Of a DNA stretch of 64,000 nt, positions 32,518 through 43,704 are shown one piece after another; within the stretch, counting starts at the first letter, position 1, and each line of letters starts with the position of its first letter. The notes beneath the pieces were generated by a model. It did not search any database and was not told where the DNA came from. It worked only from the letters and a program-made list of their open reading frames with translations. Source of the stretch: Diploscapter coronatus (taxonomy: Eukaryota; Nematoda; Chromadorea; Rhabditida; Rhabditidae). Made by a program: the position numbers and the translations under genes. The stretch lies in the NCBI GenBank assembly GCA_964036155.1, contig OZ038422.1:73617201-73681200 (forward strand), written 5' to 3'.

Positions 32518-35467
32518 TCACTCGTTCTTCTTCGTCAACAATGGAGTTTTCGTTTGGTCTACGGTCTCTTCAGAACTTCCGCTACGAGAGCTGACACTCT
32601 TCACACAGAACAACCCCAGCAGTTTTCGGATAACAAATCTGATCACGAGAAATGAGATCGTCAGAATAGTGAGAAGAACAAGGGTGAGGAATGCAAAAAC
32701 GTCCACGAGATAGTACTGAAGGAAATTGAGCTGCGTGCCGTAGTGATCGAGTTGTCTGAAAGGCGAATTTGCGTGTTGGTTTTGTTTAAACAGGATGATT
32801 ACGTTAGTGGTCCGTATCGTGCAAGGAACTCCATGTTGCGAACGAACTGCTCCTTCGGTTGGAATGGCTGATCGCGAAGTTGAGCGGCAACCAGCTTGGC
32901 TTTCGAGGAGATTCTGAAAATACCCGTGTTTCATGGTTTTGTAAGTCTTAGTCGTACCTGTCATCACTGATCAATCTCCTAATGAGCTTCTCAATCTTAT
33001 CGGCACTTGTCAGATGTTCCTTTCTCAGTTGAATACCTGTTCCGAGTCGATCGATAAGGGCTGCGTTACGAAACTGGTCGCCCATAAGAGGGATGACAAT
33101 TAGTGGAGTGCCCGCATGAGTTGCTTCCATTGTCGAACCCGCACCTCCATGCGTCATGAATGCACTGAGACGACCATCCTCTGCAGAGTAATCATTATTC
33201 ACGTGCTACATTCAGGCGGACATCCGCAACACGTCCTACAATTTGTGATAGTTCATGAAAGCTATGCGCTCATACCAAAGAGTAGCCATTTCAGGATAAC
33301 CGTAAAACACATTGAATACCAAAAGAAACAGGATTCATCACGTACTGAGCAATTGTCTCTGTGGCATCCACGTCGTCTCCACAATGTTGTCCACGTCAGC
33401 GCTCAATTTGTGCGAAGGCTCCTCGTACTTCCAGATGAACGTCACCTACACCAGACAAAATTAATCTCAATCATTCACCTCTCATTTACTATTGCGCGAA
33501 AATCGCTCATGCCCTCTACAAATACCTCACATGAAATATAGTGAAAATAATCAAACAAGTAAAACCTCCGGAATTCTCCTGAACGCCTCCTTCATCGCAG
33601 TCTTCCACTGTTGTGGCATGTCGGCCGATCGTGCACCCGAGCCGAACGAGAGTAGAATCGAGTACTTGCGGAGATTGAGAATGTCGTTCCATTCCTGAAA
33701 CGTTGGCTTTTATTTCAGACTGAGATTAGGGATTCCAAAAATGACACCTTTGATAGCGTTTGATTGTCGCCTTGTACTGTGATGCCTCCAACTGCGACGA
33801 CCTGAAAGGAACATGGCAGAGTCATTGAATAGTTCAAATGAACTCGCAAAAGTAGAACTACGAATAATGCTCGTTTTCGTCTTTCACCTTCGAGTTCTCA
33901 TAGTTTGTGAGAACAAAATCTCAGCCCTTTTGAGATGGACTGTAGAGGTGATGTATGTGGTCAAGATACAGGTAGAACAATGAAATAGAGTACGGTACCT
34001 TGTGCGTGATAACAGTGGGGAAGTCGGCGAGGGGATTGTTGTTGACGACGTACAGAGAAGCTTTTGCGATGTCATCCTGCATTTTTAGTCTTTACAGTGC
34101 TCAGTAGAATGCTCCTCACCACTTCAAATCCCGGGACAAGTTCGTTGAAGATTGGATTAGCTTTCGCCTGTGCCTGTGCGAGAATAAAGTAAAGAAGCCC
34201 ATGGTTGACGGTGTTCTGAAGACGTTGCCAGAAGGACATGCGATCACCGGATTGAGCCATTGAACCTGGAAAAAAACGCAATCTATTGGAAAGAACTCAA
34301 GTCTCTTGGTAAAAAGGACATACCAGGAATGTAACTGGGCAGATGAGGCGCGCCGTGAACTTTAAATCCACCGTCAAGTGTGGTGATTGACATGGTGACA
34401 GCGAAGCGTTCGATGCCGAGTAGATGGAACATGGCTGAAATGAGTTGATTGATATTCGAAAAAAAAATATATAGCCATGCTAACCGAGTCCACACATGTC
34501 TATAGGCTCACTGAAGGCAGCATCGAATTTGTCCTTTCGCAGAGTGTTGAGAAGTTTTGTGTCGCGTAGAGTATCTAAAAATAACATTTTTTAGAGTAAT
34601 CAAAAGAAAAAAATTAAGTGATCTCACAATTGCACTGTTTCACCGTAGCGTCGTTGAGACTGTTGAAGATCTGAAATTACGCGATTTCTCTACTTTGAAG
34701 AATGGCTCATTTACATTTATGTACATGAGTAGGGGAAGCGGAGGGAAATCACTATTTTATTTTATGTCCGGCTATGTCTTGACATAAGAAAGAATATCAA
34801 GTGAAATAGTAGATAAAGTGAGCAAACCTCAAAAAAGTCGAGATCACTTCCATACGACCAGAAGAGCTTGGTAATCTTTTCATAGTTTCTCCGCGCGATT
34901 TCAGACGCTTCTTCACTCTGTTGTGACACGAGCACCTTAACAACGATACTAATGGAGATATAAAGAGAGCAGAGACATACCTTTGCTTTCGAGTTTGGCA
35001 CTCGAATGCGTTCATCTAACGGAGAAGTGACCATAACCTGAAGAGAATATTGTGTCAAAAAGTGTTCTTTTCACAACTCATTCACTCATTTTCTCTACTC
35101 TCTATCTCACTACACAATCTTTCTGAAGGATGCTAAAACGGGAACATAAAATTTTTTTTTGAAATGTGTGCGAGATCAGTGGGGGGAAAGCAAGGGCGCA
35201 AATAATTACATTTACTTGCTTCCAAACTTATGGAACAGGCCATTAAAAAATAGAACCTTTGTTTACTCCGAAAAGTGAGAATACGGGTTTTCGAAAAGGC
35301 TGAAAACTCACAACTTCGTGTCCGGCCTCGATCAGCGTGTCACATAGAGCGTTGACAAAAGTGAAGTGACTGGTGCCTATCCGAGGATTGTAAGCGAGAA
35401 ATCGAAGAGCTGAAGAGAAAGGGAGGAAGAGAAGGAGAAGAAGAGAAGAACACGGCCACACGTTCAT
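32518..35467 (-). CDS. UDP-glucuronosyltransferase (UGT), ER type I membrane protein
   Basis: Fourteen exons in phase give 547 residues: 35467-35312, 35037-34981, 34935-34828, 34670-34628, 34574-34485, 34434-34324, 34265-34120, 34076-33999, 33801-33748, 33694-33566, 33445-33346, 33180-32958, 32913-32803, 32755-32518. A signal peptide (SSLLLLLFLPFSSALRFLAY) is followed by the acceptor-binding half. The UDP-sugar-binding half carries KYSILLSFGSGA, VETTWMPQRQLL and FMTHGGAGSTMEATHAG with PLIVIPLMGDQFRNA, the UGT signature. A transmembrane helix (FAFLTLVLLTILTISFLVI) and a basic cytosolic tail ending KTPLLTKKNE complete an ER-retained enzyme. It should conjugate sugars to xenobiotics or endogenous lipophiles. 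The ATG is directly abutted by a TTTTCAG acceptor, so trans-splicing would leave no native 5' UTR. Confidence 0.95.
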
Positions 35468-36648
35468 CTGAAAAGAAAACGATCGAATTGAGTTGTTCAT
35501 TTGCAACTAGACATAATGAGTGCGACAATGGAGATTTACGTAGGGAGAGGGAGTTTTAAATGTTGACAGGAAAGCAGAAAACAGAAAATAAATGCACCGC
35601 GAGAGTGAGAGATAACAGAGAGGATGAGTGATGGATGGCAGGTGGAGAAAGAGAGAAGAGGAGATAGTGTTAGTCTGGGGTGCAAAGTGCAGAAATCAGA
35701 AACGTGCAGACGCGTGTTGAACTATGCACACATCTGATTGTCCGAGTATTTAGAATTGGTTTATTTTTAACCTCAATTCTCTAAGACGGTTAAAATTTGA
35801 ATTCTGATAATTCAGTAATATCAAATTTTCTGAAAAGCAGACCTATGAAAATAAAGCTCAGGGGCTTCTATTAGAGAACTAATGCATATGCTTTTGAATG
35901 AAGGATGTAATTATGCACTTAATTAAAAAAGATGATTTTGGTACAAATGCTCATAGACGTTTCACAAATTTACACCTTTAAGATTTTTAAGAAATTGGCA
36001 AAATAAAACTTTCTTATTATTCAGGATTTTGAATATAATAACTAGAGGGTGCAAATTCCGTCCACTCTGTGGAGACAAAGTTAAAGCGATTTTTTGTCAT
36101 TTTTCAAAAAATCCTAGAAAATTGACGATCGATTCTCAACGATAGCAGCTTGAAAACAGAAAATTCAACACAAGGCCTCACGAGGTTATTTGACATTTGT
36201 TTCGTCCCACTTTGCAGCCAAATTGCAAAGTGGGCGTGGCCTATCATTTTGGGAGTAATAAAAGCCCATAGAAACTTCAGAATATTCCAGAAACAAGCAG
36301 AGAAATTCAAACAAACGTCCTTACAAATCCGTTCTCTCTTTGGAATAGCCTTTGCTCTATTGCGCGTAAAGGCAGGGCGCGCTTTTCGCTTGATGAAAAA
36401 ATACGAAGAAAAGGGGGTTTTCGAATATCATCCTCAGAAATTCATATCTTTGGTTACACTCATCCGTTTTTCATGCGACTTTTCTGTTATAATCCTGTCT
36501 AGCCCTAAAGATTCCTAGAAAAATACTTCCATGACTGTCTTCAAATCGGGAATATCACTTGTGCTTCTAATTATAATACTTATTTCATAATTAATAGCAT
36601 TTATTTATCAGAAAAAATATTATGCTACACGTTAAGTTGCAATTTTTA
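35468..36648. other. intergenic region upstream of UGT
   Basis: No gene is supported. From about 35560 to 35680 there is GA-rich sequence with a GAGATAGTGTT variant of the recurrent motif. A plus-strand open frame at 36150-36518 has no splice logic, repeats the phrase CCACTTTGCAGCCAAATTGC in inverted form, and is not credible as a gene. Confidence 0.4.
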
Positions 36649-39600
36649 TCAAAGAATTGTACAACCACACAAATGGTCATTCACTGAATTATGACGTCTT
36701 CTACCGGATCCCCTGTTTTCCACCATCGAAGTTGGTAACATTGACTTCTCATATCGTGAATTAGGACCGATTTCGATATTTGAAGACGGGTAGGTATGCG
36801 GTTGTGGCTTGTTATGGGGATTATTTTTAAGGCTTTGAGATTGTGCACTATAATCAAATCTATCTGGTACTCTCTTATCATATTGGATTTTAACAGTATT
36901 TTTTGGTGACGGTTGATTATATTGTTCTGAAATTTTTGATTTCATTGGATCTACTCTTTCTGTTTTGTAATAGGGATAGTCATCTGATGACGGTAAATAC
37001 TGCATATTTCGATCATTATTTAAGTAAGTAGACGGTTGTGACTTCTCAGGGCGAATAGTTTTAAGACTTTGAGATTGTGCACTATAATCAAATCCATATG
37101 GTGGCCTCTCATAATGTTGCATCTTATCAGTATTTCTTGATGACGGTTGATTATATTGTTCGGGAATTTTTGATCTCATTGGATCTGTTCTTTCAGTTCC
37201 ACGATAGGGATAGTCATCCGATAACGGTAAAGGTTGCATATTTCTACCACTACTTAAGTAGGTAGGCGATTGTGAATAGTTATGAGGGTTATTTCTAAGA
37301 CTTTGAGGTTGTCCACTCCTATCAAATCCATATGATAGTCCTTCACTGTATTTCATTTGATCAGTTATTCTCGATAACGGTTGACCACGTTGTTCTTGAA
37401 TCCCCCATCCCGCTGGATCTACTCTTTCTGTTTTGTAATAGGTATAGTCATTCGATGATGGTAAAGATTGCACATTTTGATAATAACTTAGTTTAAATAC
37501 ATTAGAACAAATGACTAAAGAAAGCGCTTACTTTGGGCCTGGAGATTTAGGTGCCTTGTCAAGATTCGGAAAAGTTATTTCGTCGCGAGGCTTATTTGAA
37601 TAATAGATATCCGTGTGGGGAAAGTTGGTGTTTTCGAATGTTCGTATATTAGTTCTATCAGATTGTCGTTCACTTTGATGGTTTATGGAATCTTTTTTAT
37701 GGGACCTCCGAGAGCTACTATTTCTTCGAATATTTCCTGATGCTTCGGCTTCTCTGTTTTGCATATCGTCTACAACATCAAGATTTGACTTCTCGTTTCT
37801 GTCCCTTTTATCTCGAGGATCGGATGAACAACTACCAGGCAATGAAACTGGCTGAGACCACTTATGCTGCGAATATGGGATATTAGGCTGTTCAGGTCGA
37901 TTATCTTGAGATGTATGCGTATGTTGAATATTAGGTTCTTTTGTTGGATTATACTGAGCATTGTTTACCATTGCGCCAGGATATTGATAGTCTCCAACGT
38001 ATCTTTTATTTGCAATGCTAGAAATGGGAATATTATTAGTTGGAGTTGGAATTTCAATTGGAGTTGATATTGGTGGCGGATTGCGTCGCTTTTCTTCCTC
38101 GTCTTCTTGCTCTTTGATAATTCTGACGACTTGCTTGTAATCGATATATTCATTAGCTATGGCAATAGTTTTGCTAACAATTGCAGCGGCGCCATTAGCA
38201 GCAACCTTGAAATAGCTCATTTGCCATCATAAGACTAAATTGTAATCCGTACAAACCTCATCCACATTCAAAAAATTACATATTGTCGATCCTTTGAAAT
38301 AGTTAGTTAAATATTCCGTAATTACAGGCAATCGAGTGGATCCACCAGCCAACAATATAAACTTTGGATTCAGATCTAAAATTTATGAGGAAAATAAGTG
38401 ATCTCATGGAATTATACCTCGATAAGTTTCGGCAACTATCTTCAAATATTGGTAAATTTCACTGCGATAATATTCTACAATCTCATCCTTCTGAATAACT
38501 GCAACCAAATCGCAATCCTCATCACCACTCCGATATAACGAGTCGACATCTGGAATGTTTAAATTCGAATTTTTCCCATCTTGAAGACGCAAAACTCACC
38601 GATTCGCGTATGAGGCGCAAATGATAAAGCACACTTCATCTTTTCGCAGGCAATTTTCAAACGACGTTCTGCTCGAGTTGATATTTTCGGTCTTGTTCCT
38701 CCATTCTAAAATAATAGGTCAGAATCATTCAATATTAAGGGGGAGTGTCAGAGAATTCTCTTAAATATGGCTCTACCTGCTGAGTAAGCTTTTTCATCAT
38801 CTCTTCAAAAATGAGTCTATCGATATCATCTCCAGCAAAGTTTACAACAATTGGCTCAATTCCAGAAATTTGAGCTATAATCAAGTCAGCCCAGTAGTTA
38901 GCTTTCTAAATTTGCATGAATTATTGGAAACTCACATGAATGCTACCCTTTGCTGGATAAAATATGTCGCGACTTGCAAGTATCCTGCCCCCATGCAGAA
39001 AACGAGCACTGCGTTGCCTTTCGGGTGAAGATTCAATCTAGACGCATACGCTGCCGCGACAGCAATTGGTTCATCAATTAGCTTGACTGTAATATTATCC
39101 AATGGCGTTCTTTTGCCAAAGTTATCTTGTAGTTTCGTTTGATTCTCGAATTCTTGTTGTTGTAAACCTCCATGATAATCACTCCTACTTCTCTTTGTTT
39201 CAGGTTGATCCTAAACACAGCGAAGCCTGATAATATTAACTTTAAAGGGGAATAATTACTTCTGACTGATTTTGCTTAGTGGTCGAAAAAGACACTGCAC
39301 CAACGATACGCTTCATTGCACCTTCTGTATAATCTTTAACTAATTTTTTGTAATTATCCTCCGATTTTATTGGAACAGTAATTGCTATAGTTGTAGGATG
39401 CTGTAATTGAGTACTCTAAATAATTTATCATAATGCAAATAAATGCATACCTGAAGATTCTTATAGGCTGTTGAGAAAAGTGTATCTAATAGTTTTTCAA
39501 ACATTTCGTTAGCATTTACGATTAATGGACCCGATCTGTACGGTTTAATCATATCAAATATTGCGGGTTCTGCATCATAAATATAAATTTTACTAAACTC

Positions 39601-40197
39601 TTCAAGAATACCAACCATTATTGTAACTATCTATACGTTTGAAAAAGTATCGTTTTTCATGTTCTGCTTTTCTAACTTGATCATTAGTTTTTGTTAATAA
39701 CCAGCGAATATCTAAATTTGTTCGATAGATTTATTCCCGTTGAAAATAATACCATAGATAACATTCTGCAGACAAACAGCGTAGTTTTCAGCCATTCTTC
39801 CGACAAGCCACTCATTTTGCTCCGATAGAGCGACGTATGACGGGACAGATCGACTTGACTCTAAAAATGCCATGTTTGCATTAAAATATGAAGGTGAAAC
39901 ACCATGTTCAGCGATCTGAATGTATCTGTCCTTGCAAATAGAAATCCTACATTTCGACGTGCCAATATCGATAGCGATTGCATCACGAATATTCGAATTT
40001 TCGTTGGCTTCCCTCGTGATCGTTTTGACAAAAAGATTGCTTGGAGTTGGTTCCGCAACTACTTTCCCAGTGTCTAGGAATAAGGATTGAACGATTTGCC
40101 TAAATACTTATTTAATGCTACCGAGGAAGGGTTTTTTGGGAGTATCCCCATCAATTCTTGAATTTTCATGGCTATTCAATCGCTTCCTTGAGGACAT
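36649..40197 (-). CDS. divergent Hsp70-like ATPase-fold protein with repeat tail and C-terminal CaaX box
   Basis: Twelve exons, all in phase, give 1,004 residues: 40197-40122, 40073-39753, 39711-39677, 39630-39451, 39400-39260, 39210-38947, 38905-38777, 38705-38600, 38549-38418, 38375-38257, 38205-37532, 37486-36649. About residues 45-500 follow the Hsp70 nucleotide-binding domain. Phosphate-1 is DAIAIDIGTSKCRISI; the connect region is KLIDEPIAVAAAYASRL; phosphate-2 is NAVLVFCMGAGYLQV, where DLGGGT is degraded and its Asp lost. Also present are RAERRLKIACEKMKCALSF, the adenosine motif FILLAGGSTRLPVI, and NVDEVAANGAAAI. No peptide-binding domain follows. A charged linker (EQEDEEEKRRNPPP), a disordered Ser/Asn/Arg-rich region and three 78-residue repeats come next. 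The last residues CGCTIL form a CaaX box (CTIL, Leu last, GGTase-I type) with a nearby Cys and a basic patch (GRRRH). It is probably a membrane-tethered pseudo-chaperone or scaffold. Ortholog unknown. Confidence 0.85.
36775..37476 (-). repeat. three tandem 234-bp (78-residue) coding repeats
   Basis: Units at 37476-37243, 37242-37009 and 37008-36775 encode three copies in the tail of the Hsp70-like protein. The consensus starts N(M/V)Q-LPSSDDYPYYKTERVD, continues around EQYNQPSSRNT, and then has FDYSAQSQSLK. The units keep exact length and are diverged at both DNA and protein level, so they are not a recent assembly artefact. They are rich in Tyr, Ser, Gln and Pro and predicted disordered. Confidence 0.9.
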
Positions 40198-41608
40198 TTT
40201 GATAAGCTATCTGTAAATCAAACCATAAAAAACCAGTAAAAACGGAAAGAAATATAATCCCGGTACAAATCGGTTCAGTGAAAATCAATAAAATCGCAAA
40301 TTCCGAAAAAAAAACATTTATCAACGACAATATTAAAACTTCGGCAATAAATATTAGTATGAGATTTAAACTGGTTGAGCTCATATGGAGGCTCTAGGTT
40401 TTTTCTAAGATAATGATCTAGATATCGACTAAATTAGGCTAAATCAACGTGATATCTTCATAATGATTCAATTATCATTATAGCATCTTACAATTAGTTC
40501 TTACTGGTAATATATTAGATCTAATGATGAACTCATTGTACTTAATTTACAAAATAAATCAAACAATGAATTCATAAAATCATCGATTTATGCAAAAACG
40601 ATATGGAAAAGCTAGAAGAAATGCGAATGTTTAGCAAAAAGCGGTCGGAACCATAAAATTTGTTCATCGATTGGCAATCTTTTCCTTTTCTCTTCTTCTC
40701 ATTTTCAATCGACTATCTGACTGTCCGCTTATCGCATGGGCCAGCAACGCATCTCTTCAATTTACTGGCAAATATTTGCATGTTAAGTAAATAAGCTCAA
40801 ATAAGGGTCTGATAACCCAATGCAGCAATACTAAGTGTGGTGATAAAAAACGATTAAAATCTCCGAGAGAATTTAAAATAAATACCCAAATAATGAGTAT
40901 TTCAAAGAGTTGTACGATAAAATGCAATAAAAATGATAAATTCGAATAAAATGAATAAATAAAATAAAAATCGATAGCAAATTGAAAACACCGGTGAAAT
41001 GGAGAAATTTGGTCGATTTCAGTCTTTTCTCGTTTCAACACACCCTTCTGCTGGGCATAATGTTGCTCAGCCTGGTTAATGAAACTATCGCTGGCTATCA
41101 CATCGCATTAAATCTGTCATACACTTCTCTGTTACTGACAAATAATAATTTTGGAGACGATTTATAAATCGGAGGACCAAACAATTCAAAGGGAAGATCG
41201 AAAATGAAATTGAAATTCCGGAAATTAAAAAAGTTAAGTTTTTTTTCATTTTGTAAAGTCAGGTCTTTGTTTTTCGTATCACATTATACTACATGAGATG
41301 CAAATTCATAGTAATGCTTATCGACGTGGGGTGCGGCGATCGATACTTCAAACGTAAACGAGTAGGTTTGTGTTTCGAGCAGGGTATACGAAATTGTGCA
41401 CCAAAAACTGAAATCAACTGTATTACTGATATCAGACGTCTGTATGTGTATGAAAACATGGTGTATTATCATTTTGCACGTCAATAAAGTCATAATTCGA
41501 AAAGAAATAGGCAACTGCAGAAATTATGATAATAGACATCTCAATCGCTGATTGGATTACATATTTTCTATAAAAATTTATTTACAAGAGAAAACTAAAA
41601 AAATCAAA
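40198..41608. other. AT-rich intergenic region; possible small unresolved exons
   Basis: This is upstream of the Hsp70-like gene. A hydrophobic frame at 40384-40172 (-) overlaps the real start out of frame and looks fortuitous. Frames around 40757-41101 (-), 40982-41167 (+) and 41284-41514 (-) include less AT-driven stretches, for example TYSFTFEVSIAAPHVDKHYY on the minus strand. I could not connect them by splice phase to a gene. They may be remnants or exons of a small secreted or membrane gene. Confidence 0.35.
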
Positions 41609-42643
41609 TTAGACTGGTAGTAATTTATTTCTAGACGCAGTGGAATGACGTCGAGATTGGGTCATGCTTCTGGACGTCCGACTTTGGTTTGACGATCGAG
41701 AAAATCTTCGTGGGGACCTTGGCACTGGGATTGAGGCTCTGAAAGTTACTGGTTGTCAAAGAAAAAAAATAATCTCATGATGTGTGTATGGCAATAGTAT
41801 GATATGGAAGCTGTGATCAAAGAATATTTAAACAGGCCAGTAAACGATCTGTTAAAACACTGAAACTGGCTTTCACTATCATTGGATAACTGGTGGGCAT
41901 CGGCTGGTTTAAAATATGCTGAAGATAATAAGTTTTTGTTTTTCATACTCCTATACCTATCATATCATATATGCCTTGAATATCGTAATCCTTTCAGATT
42001 ATTTTGAAACACTTACTGTGAAGGATGGCATTCGTAGTAGTAATCGTCGAGAAGAGCGTCTTCGTAGGAAGGGGGTGGGGACGTACCGCATCTAGAAATT
42101 TGGGGGCGATTTTTGAAGATTATTGTGAAATTCCTTACGGTTGAGCGGGAATAGACTCGTAGAGAGGTGGAGCGATGTATTTTCCCGAAGTCTTCCTCTC
42201 GAGCGTGGCCTGCTTTCGCATGTTACGAGCTTCTAAAGTGTAATTTATTATGTGTTCAGAAATTCACTTCAAAATACTTGGTGAGTTGGTGAGCAATGTT
42301 GAGATTTGGCATTTTTATGATTATAACTATTATAATAATAAATAAAAATGAATCAGCATATCACTAACTTTGTATGGTATTGAAATTCTTTTCCCTTAAT
42401 CGATTGGTCATTTTCTGCAGGGCTCTTCGGGTTCGCCTCATCTCACAGATCTTGTCTAGCTCCCATTGCTTACATTTATTGATGCCAACCTGAAAATGGT
42501 CACTTTTGGTAGAGGGTCCATTTTCGGCAACGAAGAGCCCATTCTCTTACCAACATAGCGACTACCATTCCGATGCAGAATATGATCGTTGGCAACACAA
42601 TCGTGGTCATCACCTCATCTGACGGCGCAAAACTACTGTCCAT
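41609..42643 (-). CDS. single-pass membrane protein with cytosolic PPxY motifs
   Basis: Five exons in phase give 170 residues: 42643-42551, 42489-42369, 42232-42139, 42091-42017, 41738-41609. A short N-terminal segment (MDSSFAPSDEVM) precedes one transmembrane helix (TTIVLPTIIFCIGMVVAML). A basic Arg/Lys-rich cytosolic region (MRRTRRALQKMTNRLREK) follows. Then come APPLYESIPA and SPPPSYEDALLDDYYY, a PPLY and a PPSY motif of the WW/NEDD4-ligase-binding kind, and finally an Arg/Ser-rich tail (RSPRRFSRSSNQSRTSRSM). A TTTCAG acceptor 15 nt before the ATG leaves the reading frame open, so an upstream extracellular exon cannot be excluded. The family was not recognised. Role as an adaptor for ubiquitin ligases or membrane signalling is inference only. 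Confidence 0.75.
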
Positions 42644-43704
42644 TTTTGAAGTTGGCTCTGAAATATTGGGAAGCTTTGGAAGAAAATGCAAAACGTCGAA
42701 AATTTTTGTCAAAAATAACGCGGAGAAAACATGAGATAGGGATAAATCAAACCATATGTTTGGGAAAAAGTAGATAAAAATGAAGAAAATTATATTATTT
42801 TGAGGAAAATCTATCAAAAGTTCAACGAAGAATAAAAGCTATGAAAAATCCTGTTGAATTTAAAGGAAATTTAACAAAAATCCACGAAGAATCAATGAAA
42901 CGTCAAAGTTGATTTGGGATAAATGCGAGCCTTTCCCTAGACTCGCCTTTGTGAATAGAGGACTTGCGCACATGTATTGGAGAAAGCTCTTTGGGCTAGA
43001 AAATATCGATCTTCCTTTTCTTCAAGGAAAAGAAAATAGCAATAGTTGAAAAGAAAAAAAAGTTGGTTTTTTTTTTTTTTTTAAATTTTAATTTAAAAAT
43101 GATAAATGTTTTTTTCTCGATTTTAAAAATCTTCATCGATTTCCAATAGATTCTGCATAAATCTTTCACTCTTTTACGTCTTGTTTTCTTTTCCAATGCT
43201 CTCTCACCTCCCCTCTTTTCTGCCACTTCGTCCTGACTTTACGCTCGTTCTTGACTACGATGGACCGTTCCGATTTTAGGCCCAGTTTTCGCGATTTCGA
43301 TAGAAAATCTTTATTTGCCTCGTTAATTACTCCGATTTAAGTGCCCAATTAACTCCGATAATTTCGCCCTAATTAGTTCTGTGTATTTCATATTGATTTT
43401 CTTCAATTTTTGTGGTTTTTGCCTTGAAAATTCATGCATCTCCCATGGTCATTACTTCAAAAATTCTTTCTTTTATATTTCCCATTTTTTAAACTTATTT
43501 TATTCGAAACTTTCCTAAAATTTCTAGAAAATCTTTCAGTATCTCAACTTCACAAATTTATAAACTTTTTCTTATTATTTCTTTCAAAAAAGTTCAAATT
43601 TGAATGTTGTTCTAGAATTCGAAGATTTCCAAGCTTATTCCAAAACGTCGAAAACGTCGATCTTGCATTTTTATATGTATTAAAAAAGTGTGTTCCAGAA
43701 GAAC
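42644..43704. other. divergent promoter region between PPxY protein and rpl-8
   Basis: No exon is supported. It contains AT-rich sequence, a T15-type homopolymer near 43069-43083 and GA-rich stretches. It separates two divergently transcribed genes. An AG acceptor at 43697-43698, 6 nt before the L8 ATG, is consistent with trans-splicing or a 5' UTR intron. Confidence 0.45.

Noticed and set aside
36150..36518. 122-residue plus-strand frame upstream of UGT
   Set aside because: No splice logic, no signal or domain, and no similarity to the surrounding genes. It is likely chance.
40172..40384. Hydrophobic 70-residue frame as an N-terminal membrane segment of the Hsp70-like gene
   Set aside because: It runs out of frame with the Hsp70 coding exons. 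The in-frame ATG at 40197 with splice at 40122 restores a 1,004-residue frame without it.
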